Assembly: GCF_030867095.1 (NCBI RefSeq)
Contig: NC_081824.1
Location: 147,713,433-147,777,432 of the forward strand
DNA length: 64,000 nucleotides
Direction: 5' to 3'
Origin: Alligator mississippiensis
Lineage: Eukaryota; Chordata; Crocodylia; Alligatoridae
Position 1 is the stretch's first letter. Every line of letters starts with the position of its first letter. Shown here piece after piece: positions 23,043 to 40,800 of this stretch. The notes below the pieces were generated by a model, which was not told the DNA's origin, did not search any database, and worked only from the letters and a program-made list of their open reading frames with translations. Both the position numbers and the translations under genes were made by a program.

Positions 23043-26000
23043 GGGCTTCCACACACATGTGCAAGATCATGTTAGATCAGCATTATAAGTATTTATAGCA
23101 TGGTAGTGCCTAAAGATCCTAGTGAAGAGTAGTGCATTCCTGCCCCCTCTATAGAAGAGAAAGAAATTCTGTCCTGAATTGAAGTATTAAGACAATTGCT
23201 CAAACTTTCACGCTCATTTCATTGACCCATGAGTTTTCACAGATTAGTTTCATGACTGAGTAATGGGTGCTTAAAGTTTTCCAGACAGTAACAACCCACT
23301 TTATTTAAAGAACAAAATAATGTGGTGTAACATTGTTAGTTCCTCTAAGGGTTTGTAAGAGGGGATGTTTTAAGACAGTTTTTCCCATTGCTTTGTTGTG
23401 AGTGCCCTTCTACACTACATCTGGGATGTAAATACAGAGTAAAAATATTGTAATCCTCCAAAGGCAACCACAACACTTCTCTAGCTGAATGATAGCCTGT
23501 GAGATCTATTCACTTACTGCTTCTGACAGTAATGTAATTTTAATGTGAGTGATGTCATCAGAACAGGGTGTAGACAGGGAAGCTTGAATTGGTAAAGGGC
23601 TATAGGCCATATTAGGTCACAGGTTCAGTCCTTCCCATATTGGGAGCAAATGCAGTGCTGCCTTCTCTTTCTCTTGACTGCTCAGTACGTGGCTCCATGT
23701 GAAAAGTTCTGTGGTTTTGGTCCACATACAAGTGAACAAGCAGCTGCCAGAATTTGCATTAGTCCATTCCTCAGCTGGACCATCTTGGCAGACAGGCTGA
23801 GGCCTGAAAGAGCACAGAATTACCCCTTCATTCTCAGGAATGACCTCAGCAGGATAGCACTTTAGTGGTAGAAAACTTGAGCCTGCTGTCTTGTTCTAAG
23901 AATATATTGAAAAGTGTACATCATCTTGTGGGCAAGCTTCAGTTGTATAACCTATGGTGCAAATTTAAATTGCTATTAAACTAGTACAGACCCCTTTGTG
24001 GATGATCCTTCAGTATAAGGAAAACTGAAACGAGGCAGTCATGAGTCTGTTACGTAAACAAAAATAAGAGTGCTCATGCAGAGGTAGCAGTTTAAAAATC
24101 CACTTAAACCTGTTCAACTTTTTCATATGGACATGGCCTGAAGTCCCAGATGCTACCACTTTGTTTCTATGAACGCTGAAGTCATTAACACACAACTAAA
24201 TAAGAGGAAAATACTCCTCCCCCTCTGTTCTCATTTATAGCCTACTAAATTTCTTTCTAATATGTTAACTAAACTGCAGAACACTTTCAACCTGAAACAG
24301 AAAACAAGTGAAACTCACCTAGCTTCATTATAAACACAAAATCCAAGCCAGAAGTGTTTACTTTTGAGTAAACTTGTAATGAAGTATGGTTTTATGTAAA
24401 AATTATGAGTTCTCTACTGCATGTAGATCAAGTTAATAGAATATTAATAATAGTCAACAGAATATTAACTGAATTTCATTTAGGCACTGGAGTCTGAATT
24501 TATCTCCTGAATGTCATTCTGTATTCCCAACATCATTGATTAGCACAAATCTTTTCAAATTGGAATTACTGCATTTAAGACAACAAATTATACCATGTAA
24601 TTTATGTCTGTGAAATTATTTAAATAAGCATGCACTGGACACCTTTCAGCCCACTTTCTCTAAAGAACTCTGTAAGCACATTTTAACAAAGCAAAACTAG
24701 ATGTTCCAGAGAATAAAAATGTGAATGTTTCTGAAAATTGCCCTAATTTCAGTGTGTCCTCCAGTGATTTCAGATCTCTAACATGATTCAGGTTGGGGAG
24801 TTTGCTCACTTTGTTGTCCCTCCAATTATCCAGGGATGGGAAATCTCTGCTGCCAAGAACAAGAGTGGCACCCAGTGGTCAAGTGCTTTTATGAACTTGA
24901 AAGCTCACTGTATTTAGACTGTCATTAACTAGGTTTCAGAAGAGATGGCTTATATTTAAGGACACTGGCTATATAACAAACAAGGATAGGCAAATATTCC
25001 AACCTTCAGATTATGCTGGTAGGCTTGCAGTTGTTAGCTAGGTAATACTGACAATTTATAATGAGAATAGGGATAAAAGGAGATCTGTAACAAAGCATGG
25101 AGAGGGGAAACTATCAACACCAGAGATTACACGAGGTATTTCTCTGGAGGACAGAGATATGCTAGCAACTGTGGTTAGGCAGAGCAGGTGAGGAGGAGGA
25201 AACAGGTAGATTTAACGAGCTTTAGTTGAAGCACTCACAGCACCATTTTGAAGCGCAAGGATGCTGATACTTGTTAATGCAAAAAACGTTTATGAGGTGC
25301 ACTGGTAGTCACAACTTGAAAAATCCATTCTCATCTGCTAGTGCTACCAGGTTGTTTGGAATATAGCATGTCTCGCATTTTTAGCGCCTGTGACTAGCAC
25401 AAGTAAGTGCAAATTTCTAGCGCTTGCCTTCCAAATAGGCACTTGGGATAAAAGTGATACATCATCATCTTAATTTTCCTGTTATGCTTGTGCTGACATT
25501 GAGACCTTCGCAAAACTGCACCAGAGAACTAAACCTTCATTTAATTTCCACTACTGCTATTCACAAAGTAAATCAGTTTCATCCCAGTTTGGGTAATCTC
25601 TGAGCATCAAGCAGTAAACGGAGCTACCATATTTAGGGGACTGGGACCAAAAAGGTAAGAGTTCTGTAGAAACTCCCAGAACAACACCTACAGGATACTG
25701 TGGACAAATGGCAGTGCCTAAAGTTTTGGTCTTAAATTAGTCAAAGGCAGATGTGCAGATAAGCACTTTAGTAGTGTCCAGAGATGATGCACATCTTTTT
25801 CTCTCTCAGCAGAAGGGGAAAACAGGATTTTTACTTTAATGCTGGTTCCTGGCTTGTAGTTCTAGTCCTTGGCCTATCAAGTATCTGGCAAGATTTCCAA
25901 GCTTTACTGATGATGAGCACAGAAGAGAAATAGTGTAAGAATGAAAATTGGGGGAAAATAAAAGCAAGGTATATGGGGTAGAAGAGGGTCAAGGTAAAGA

Positions 26001-26380
26001 GGAAATATTGAGAACACTACAGGAAGAGAAAGATTTTGACATTATATAGGAGAAAAAGCAGATAGAAAACATTTGACAAAAATGTCCTCACACTGATTAA
26101 TGGGTTTACTACTCTTAGTGTTGCTTACTGTAATATTAACAGTGAAGAACACTGGAGGGGAAAGCTGGCTTTCTAACTTAATGGGCGGTTCTATGCCAAA
26201 GGGTCTGTGCCTATTCAGTGTTTGAACTGGCATGCAACATTTAGTTTTTCCATTTACCAAATCAAGTGAACACCCCCGCAATGCATGACTTGATCATCCA
26301 GAAAGAAATACCACTCCATATAGATCCTAGTGATGTTTGTTGAATAATCACATTTACATTTCAAATTTCTTGTTAAAAAT
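23043..26380. other. Intergenic downstream of PSMB1, nothing recognised
   Basis: Unique-looking AT-rich sequence without conserved frames, clear repeats or splice-flanked exons. In human, as I recall, a long gene-poor interval also lies beyond the PSMB1 3' end before FAM120B. Confidence 0.55.
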
Positions 26381-26381
26381 G

Positions 26382-26387
26382 TTTAAT
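26382..26387 (-). promoter_or_regulatory. PSMB1: Candidate polyadenylation signal of PSMB1 (ATTAAA)
   Basis: ATTAAA on the minus strand, 87 nt past the PSMB1 stop. A short 3' UTR would suit this gene. Another ATTAAA lies only about 17 nt past the stop (26452-26457), which is less likely to be used. No transcript data are available to decide. Confidence 0.45.
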
Positions 26388-26473
26388 AAGACTTAATGTC
26401 ACTACAGTACAGGTAATCAGACCTCTTAAAATTAGGTTACACGTTGCTGATTTTTAATGAACAGTGCACTGAT

Positions 26474-32543
<6,070 letters not shown>

Positions 32544-32879
32544 CCTGCAGTGCCTCCGATCCAGGCCGTGCCTGCTGTCTCACGGCAAAATGGCAGCACC
32601 GGAAGCGGAAGTCCTCCCAGCCTCGCTCTTGAAGACGCTCTAGGTTCCCCCTCCAACTCGTCTGCTCCCAAGGTGGGGAACCACCCCCCTCCACAGCTAT
32701 AGGGCGGCGTGCGGCGCATGCGCTGAGCTGGCAGGACCTTTTTCCCAAGCATGTCACCCCGGGGGCGGTGTTCCCTAGCTCCGGGAGGAGCCGTGTAGTA
32801 GGCTGCTTTGCCCTCTCTCAAGATGGCCGCCGAGCGGGATTCGAGGGGAGGGGGAAATAAAGGCTGCTACGGGCGGAAC

Positions 32880-32977
32880 TGACGCATTTTGATCGCGCGG
32901 CGGTGTAGGCTGGGGTTACCATCGGTGCTGCAGCCGACGCTGGGTCCGGGCAGCGGGCGGAGGGCCTAGAGCGGAAG
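32880..32977 (+). other. TBP: Probable noncoding exon 1 of TBP (5' limit uncertain)
   Basis: TBP genes have a noncoding first exon followed by an intron before the ATG exon. A good donor, GCGGAAG then GTACCG, ends at 32977 inside the CpG island. The matching acceptor is probably the pyrimidine tract and CAG ending at 34630, which would make the second exon 34631-34871 with 187 nt of leader before the ATG. The 5' boundary given here is a guess. Exon and splice use are inferred, not shown. Confidence 0.45.
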
Positions 32978-33437
32978 GTACCGGCCTCGCTTCTATTCCC
33001 CCTTCGCGCGCGGTGGGGGGCGGAGCCTGCTGATGTCGGGCCCGCGCGGCCCTTCCCCGCCCGCCTGCGGCGCGAGCGCTGGTTCCAAGCGGCCGTTGGC
33101 GTCTCCCCCCGCCGGGCGCTGCAGGGCCCTCACCCCGTCCCCCCGTGGAGCCGCTGGGGGAGCGGGGGGGGGGAGCCCAGGGTAACGGTTCTGCCCCCCC
33201 ACCCCACGCGGGACCCGCGCCTCACGCATCCACGTGGGCACACTCATGCTTCACTTGTTTATAGATTATTATTAAATAAGCAATTATTTATAAGGAAATA
33301 TTATTAAATTACAAATAATAATTATAGTACTAGGTGAGCAGGTTTTCTCCAGGCTTCCCTGCTGCCAGAAAAGAAACCTGGGAGTTTTCCCCCTCCCCGG
33401 CGAAGCGGTTGCTGTAGAAAGCCATACCTGCTTGCAC

Positions 33438-33669
33438 TATGGTGGCCATCATAGAGGACAGTCTGCTTTTCTGTTCCTCCATCCTCTATTGATATGAAAC
33501 CTGATGCCATAATGTCCTCTATTTTTCTCTTCAAGAGACCCAATGCCTTTCTCTTCAAGGAACCTGACTTCTCTTTCTTGAAGAGAAAAATAGAGGACAT
33601 AAAGGCATGGGGTTTCATAGCAGTAGAGGACAGAGGACAACCAGACTGTCCCCTATGATGGCCGCCCTA
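33438..33669. mobile_element. Foldback MITE, family C, copy 2
   Basis: The outer arms GGTGGCCATCATAGAGGACA and TATGATGGCCGCCC match copy 1 at 21981-22147. The centre holds extra repeats of the CTCTTCAAG/CTTGAAGAG block, so this copy is about 65 bp longer. It lies in the presumed TBP intron 1, 200 bp beyond the CpG island. Confidence 0.8.
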
Positions 33670-33933
33670 GCCTGCATGCACCCAGCATCTGGCCTCAGAG
33701 AGGAGCGGCCTGGTTGCAGCGCACTGGTGTGCTACCAGCGGGCAGGCAGGGCAGTTCGGCAAACCGCTCCTTTCTCGTGGGAGTCGGCTGTTGCAGACTC
33801 TCATCTCTTCTTGTCCTCATTGCTGCACATTTGGGTTTCGTAGACTTGCATTTTTTAATAGGATAACGATAATAATAATTATTACTATTATAGTAGCGTG
33901 AGAGTGCACAAACACCAGCAGAGTCTCCCCATG

Positions 33934-34010
33934 CCTGGAGAAGTGCTTGTGCCCAAAAGCTTGCAAAAAACGATCTTTCCAACTATTGGGTTGGTCTAAT
34001 AAAAGATCAC
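33934..34010. repeat. Single arm of foldback family A
   Basis: It carries GTGCCCAAAAGCTTGC, TTCCAACTATTGGGTTGGTC and TAATAAAAGAT, the right-arm pattern of the element at 557-772. It lies in the presumed TBP intron 1. Confidence 0.65.
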
Positions 34011-34817
34011 ACAGTAAGTTGTAAGAAGAATTGATAAAATATTAATATTGCAGTGATAATCCAGTATTTTACATTGTTGCTAAAGGAACACATCCTAGCA
34101 TTGAAATTCACTTGAGAGAATAGTGCATTGCCCAAATAACCCTGTCTGCTAGTTTTTCATAACATTTTTTGTGCATCTTCATGGTGAAATGCCTCAGCGC
34201 TTTATGCTGGTTCAGGCTGGGGAAGGAGGTTGTTTCCCTGGTCATTTTTTGGGTAACAGGATTTTGCTCTTAAATGACTTCCAACTGCCTGGAACTCGTG
34301 AACGCTTTAAAATTATGGTAAGACTTTAAAGATATCCAGGTTGTAATTATGGTAAGACTTTAAACAATTTTAAGCACATTTTGCTGATATATTTGGAAGT
34401 CTTCATAAACAGTGGTTCAGTCCTGAAATCACTTGTGTGTGCAGTCCTGCTGAAACCTACGGGTCTGTTCATGTAAGTAAAGCCACTTGTATGGACAGAT
34501 TTTTAGGGGAAGGGTTGTTTCTATGGCAGCACAGGTGTGTACAAAGAAATGTGTTTAAAAATGTACTTAAGATGCGGCTGAATACATTTTTAAAGGTGCT
34601 GTTACCAAGAGTGTTTTCTATCTTTTTCAGGTTTTGAATTGTGTTTTAGATTTGCAACACGTTTTTCTGGAGCTAATGTTTTTAATAATCATTCAGAAGT
34701 GGCTGAAAATCTAGTTGCTGGAATGCTTTAGGGGAAACGACTTCTTTATCGTGTGGAATTATTGTTCTTGAATTACTGGAAATAATTCTGGCCTGACCAA
34801 AGAAGTAATTGGAATCA

Positions 34818-37800
34818 TGGATCAGAACAACAGCTTGCCGCCCTATGCCCAAGGACTGGCATCACCTCAGGTAAAAATAAGATATTTAAAAAATTTAAGT
34901 GCAGGATAAAAGTCTTTGCAGAAAGGATTTCAGTTTCATGTGTAAACAAACATGAATAACTCCATTAGATGCTGACTATATAAATGCTTACAACTACAAC
35001 AGCTTAGTGTGGTGATCTGCAGTCCCAGGAATATTTGCTTGATGGAAACTTGTTTGAAATTTTAGGCTAAAAGCAAACTGGACTGTCCCTTAGCCTTTTA
35101 TAGTCAAAACTTAAATGACAATTGACTTGAATTAACTGTGATTATTCTGAGAGACACTGTTAATTTGAATACTTCACAGTTAGTTAATGTAGCACAATGG
35201 TTTTGGCAGTAGTCTGTAAAATCTGGGGTTTGTGTCTGGGGTTTGCTGAGAGAGAAAATGCTCAAATCCAAATCAAAACATTCATTTGTTTTTAGCTTTG
35301 GTAGCATTTTTAAGTGTCTCCAGTTTCTGATAAAATATTATTTCAGTGTAGTCAGATATTTGCAAAACAAATCCTTAATATTTGTAAGGAAATGCATCTT
35401 ATGACCCAAAATCTCACTGGCTTTTGTTTTTTTCTAATTGAAATGTATTCGAACAAGGCATTGTGGTATGCATACACTGACACTGAATAATCCTTTCCTG
35501 GTTGGTGGAGAAGAGAAAGCATTATCTCTATTTCAGTGGTTCCCAAACTGACAGATTACATACCACCAATTTAAATTTAAAGTACCACCAGCAAATTTTT
35601 GTCATATAAAGTCATTATAATAAATCTGTTAATGCTACCACTGACAGGTTGTCTGCGTACCACTGGTAGTACCCATACCACAGATTGGGAACTGCTGTTG
35701 TGAGACTTTTTCTGTGAAGTAAAATACACTTTGAGGGATATTAAGTTCTTATTGTTTGGGCTGGTGAATATGCTCAAGCAGACATACTTGTTCCTAAACT
35801 CCTTAAACTTCTGTCTGATTTTCCTCCTAAACTAAATGGCATCTGGACTCCATCTGCTTTATTTTTTGTACTTTCCCTTCTAGGGTGCCATGACTCCAGG
35901 AATTCCAATTTTTAGCCCCATGATGCCTTATGGCACTGGACTGACACCGCAGCCTGTCCAAAGCACCAACAGTTTATCTATCCTGGAGGAACAGCAGCGG
36001 CAGCAGCAGCAACAAGCAGCACAGCAGTCCACATCACAACAAGCAACACAGGGAACATCCAGTCAAACTCCACAGCTCTTCCACTCGCAGACTCTTACTA
36101 CAGCTCCTTTACCAGGAACCACACCACTCTACCCCTCTCCAATGACTCCTATGACCCCAATAACTCCTGCTACGCCCGCGTCTGAAAGCTCTGGGATTGT
36201 GCCACAGCTACAGTGAGTATACTTGGCATTTTTCTAATGGCTCTTCTCACTCTTGGGCTGAGACGCTAAGTTTTGCTAGCACAGCTGCATTGTGTATGAG
36301 TCTGATCCATCTGGATGCAAATATGTTGACAAGAGGGTCTTGCCTCGCACAGGTTCTGTGGTTTAGGGGGTACTCTAGCACTGAAGATGCCTCTTCTGCT
36401 CTTCTGTTTAGCCTCTCTGCCAAGGGGCTGTGCTGCCATAGCTGTACACAGCAGTCATATAATATAGGGAGGACTTTGAATAATGCTTCTGTTAGCATAA
36501 TTGTTCTATGGCAGAAGTAAGAATACTTGCTGATCTCTTTCAGCTATATATCTAATACACACTGGGTTGCTGAGCATAATCATGTGTTTGTGGTGGCTTG
36601 GAAAGTGCATATTGTCAAATAGACACAATCTTGACTTCTTCACCACATAACCTCAGAGACTTTCGAGGATAGCTGATTTAATGCTTGAGCTGTGAGAGTC
36701 TTTAAAATATTAAATAACTACAGTTTGCTGGACATGCTTTTCCTATTTTATTAATAAAGTGTTAACACTACACCTACAGATTTGCTACAGTAGAAAAGGG
36801 GTAGTGAGAATCTGCTAGTCAAATATAGGTGGAATTGTGCCCAGTATCCTGTCTCACCATGTCTACAAGATGAGACGAGAATGAATTTATGATCAGAAAA
36901 GAAAGATAGAATTTAGATTAGGATTTGGAATGCCTTTATTTAGCAACAAAATGGGGAGCTGTGATCCTTACTGTAATTTATAGAAAAAGTCTGGGAGGGG
37001 ATGATTCTTGGGTACTTTGTATTAAAAAATAACGTTCTTTTGGGTGCAAATAATATAGAGACTCACTTAAATGGTTCATTTTTTTTAAAAAAAGGTCTTT
37101 ATATTGTGTTGCAAAAGAACTTTTTGACTATCTTGGGGAAACAAAACATCTTTCTGTGAACTCAGAACTTTGCTACCACACTGTACCAAAATAATCCTTG
37201 CAACCCCATCACAGTCAGTGGAGCTTTATTGTGAATGTATTTGATGCATTCTAGTAGCCACTGTAGTTTTAGAAAGAGAGAGAACTCGAGTGTCCTTGAT
37301 GAAATATAACCTTAACCACTCTCTAACTCATCTTCAGGAATATTGTATCCACCGTGAATCTTGGTTGTAAACTTGACCTAAAAACCATCGCACTTCGTGC
37401 TAGAAATGCTGAATACAATCCCAAGGTAAGAGGAAAACTTGTTACCAATTCACCTGTTAGTACTTGATTGCTAGCAAGGGGTAAAGTCTCAAGCCTAGGC
37501 TGTACCGATGCCCAGCTGGCATAGCTGTACTTGGAAAAGCCTCCTCGCAGACGCAGGCTTATACCAGCAAAAAGTATTCTTTCAGATAGGCTTTTACCAT
37601 TTTGGTGAGTGAGAAGCTGTAGCATGAAAAGCATGTTTCTACTGGTATAACTGTCTGCACAAGGACTTGTATCAGTATAGAAATTTGGCACCTAGCCAGT
37701 GTTGCGATCCAGGCAGAAGGCAAGACCTGGCCTTAGTAATTGCTTTCCATCTGCAGGTGCCCATGTCTCCAGGCTTCATCTGCAAAGGAGATTGGGAGTC

Positions 37801-40800
37801 AGATGTCTCTGTTTTTGCAGTTTGGGTCTCTGTAGTCCTTGTGCGGGCCGGGCCCCGATCCCACCTTCGTCGCCATGTACGGCGGTGATTCCGATCCTAT
37901 TCTCGTCGTCATGTGCGAGCCGAGGGCGAACCGGGGCAAACCGGACCCGTCTTCATTGCACACGGGCTGTGGCCGGCAGCCCGGGCACGCAGGGCTGAAG
38001 AGAACCACGGGGCGGTTTAGCGCACGCGAGTTAGAATTAGCTACGGAGGCGTAATGGTTGATTGAAACGGTTGTTTACTTACACCCAAAGATGGTATTGG
38101 TGTAGGCTGGACAGGTTTCCAGGCACAGCTCCCGCTTGGATCCTCACTAGAGGAACACGACAAATTGATTGCTTCCACGGAGTTTGCTAGGCTCCGCGGG
38201 TCCGGTTTGGTTGGGTTCGAAAAGTTTCCCCGGAGTTACTTAGGCTCCGCGGGTCCGAAGTTACAGGAAAGGGATACGTCTAGGATTGCGCTCGGCGACG
38301 GGGAGAGGCTAGAAGCTAAAGCTCCGTAGGCTCGGTTCTATTGCTTCTATTGCCTGCTTAGGGGAGGCACGTCGGGTCCGTGAGGGTCTGCAGCGCTTGG
38401 AGATCTTCACACAGAATCTCTCTTGTCCTCCCTCCTCCGACTTGGGCGGAAACTACCCAAGCCTTTTCTATGGCTAGCAAGCCAATCGCTAGCCACCACG
38501 TGTGCCTACATTAGGAATGGGCCAATAATGTGGCGCGAATCCTAATACAAATGGCGGGAACTTCTTTACAGCGTGTATCACTATGATGCAAAAGAGATGC
38601 ACACTGCAAAGAAGCTATAATCTGGCGGGAAATCCCCCGTTGCACCAGAGTTCTCTCTTGCAGCAGAGAACTCTACCGTGCAAAGAAAGTGACAGATTGG
38701 TGGGAAAATAATTTAGCGGTGCTGAAGCGCGCGCACAAACAAAAAATCACACCTTTGGGTTGTGACAGTCCTAAATGGAGAGAGCTGCTGCTGCTTTTTT
38801 TTTTTTTTTAGAGCCCCTTTGTGCAATTAACTGATGACACAAGGCTTGGTTGTGACACTAGAACCACTTCTTTCTGCCAGCAGAGTAAGATCAGTCCTTG
38901 GAACAAAGGGGGTTCACTGGCCATCTAGCAGCTGAGGGAAGGTATGTGTAGACATGCCTGTCCCTTCTGCCAGCTGCTGCAGCTTGTTTAACAATGTGCC
39001 CATTTTAAGGTGAATTTTGTGCCCTCTAGCACAATTGATGAAGTGGAGACTCCAAGAGTTGCACAGGTGTGCATGTATTTTGGCAGCTTTCTTGTGGTGG
39101 CTGCTGTATAGCTGTGTTTACACATAGGATGGTAGAGCCCTGTCCATTGCTCTGTAGGTGGGCACCCCAATGGGAGGATCTCAGCTACACAGTTTTTGGG
39201 GGATGGGAGATTGCTTCTGGGCTTTCCCTGTAGCTTGCTCCTTCAGTCTTTTAGCTAGGGGCAAGTGAGACTAGAGGACATCTAAACTTCAAGGTCTCTG
39301 GGCTTGTGGCTTGCATATAGGATGCATGCTGTGGATTTAGGAGTATCTGAAGCCCCAGGATGAAGAGTCTGGGAGAGTGGATACTTGCCAGTGGTAGTGC
39401 TGCACAGACTTGAACAGTTGAGCTCTGCTTAGTCAATAGTATTCAGAACTGATTTGGTCTGAGACACAAAAGTTTAAAAAAAAAACCAAAAAAAAACAAA
39501 TGGTACACAGGAGGACAAGATGCCTGTACCAGAGAGCTTGCCTTCACTGAGGATGAAGTGATGGTAACATGTTTTAAATAACTGTATATGGAACACCCTG
39601 GTGGCATTTTGTCTTTTAACAGTAGCTGGAAGGCAGTCTGTTTTAGGAAGTATCTTACAATTGACTTCTCCTGGCTAATCATGTTAAAACTTTGACTTGT
39701 CCTCTCAGCAGTATGGTTTTAATATGTTAATTCTTCTTTTTCCCCCTTCATGGGGTCATGTCTGAAGAGTTCCAAGTTAAAAGATGCACTACCTGAGTTC
39801 AGCATGTGGTAGGAAGGAGGTTGATGACTTGAGTTACAGTAGAAGACCATGAGGCAAGTTTAATTGGCACATTCTAAGGCAGGAAGGTTTCCATAGTGAT
39901 GGTGGAAGTTTCCTCCATGTTCCAAGCTGCTGGAAGTGGTAGGTTGCTGTCCCTGCACTACACTGAGGATGCCCGTCTTCCATAGAATCATAAGTTTGGA
40001 AGGGACCCCAGGGCAAATAAATGTATAAACTTTAAGATCCCTGTTCCATATGCTAACTGGAAAGAAAGAGAACTTTTTCTGTGCTCCCAGCAGGGCCTTC
40101 GGGCCAGGGTGGACCACTTGGCCACCTGGAACTCTTCAGTCTGAAAAAGAGAAGGCTGAGAGGGGACTTGGTAGCAGCTTACCCACTACATCAGGGGTGT
40201 GCATCAGGGGCTTGGTGAACAACTGTTCACCAGGCCACCCTTGGGGAAAACCAAGACTAATGGTCACACACTTCTGGAAGACCACTTCAGGCTCAACATT
40301 AGGAAAAACTTCTTCACAGCTGGGGTGTCCAGACTGTGAAGTAAGCTCCCTGCAGATGTGGTGCAATCACCTACCCTGGAAATCTTCAAGAGTAAACTGG
40401 ATGGTCACCTTACTGGGGTTACCTAACCCCAGTTGTCTTTCCTGCTTGGTGCAGGAGGCTGGACCCGATAACCTTCCAAGGTCCCTTCCAGCTTTACAAT
40501 CTATGAAGCTATTATGAATGTTCCATAACCTCTACTGCTCTGCCTCTCTTTCAGTGTTCTTGGTCCTATAACGGAGTGTGAGGGTCTCTCTTATTTCACC
40601 TCCCTTCCAGTGTCCATATTTGAGCCTTCTCACTTAGTAGTTCCAGTTTCTTCCTCTGCTCCTGCTTAAATTTGATGGTACAGCAAACTGAAATTGATCT
40701 GATTTTCTTTGTTTTAGTCCATTTTTTTGTCCACTAAGTTCTAAATATCAGTAGTGAGAGCAGATGACTGATAATTTACTATTCTGTAGGGCAGTAGCAG

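Noticed and set aside
1-26380. 3' end of FAM120B, the next gene in human
   Set aside because: No FAM120B-like protein text seen. In human the gap to PSMB1 is long, so absence from this window is expected.
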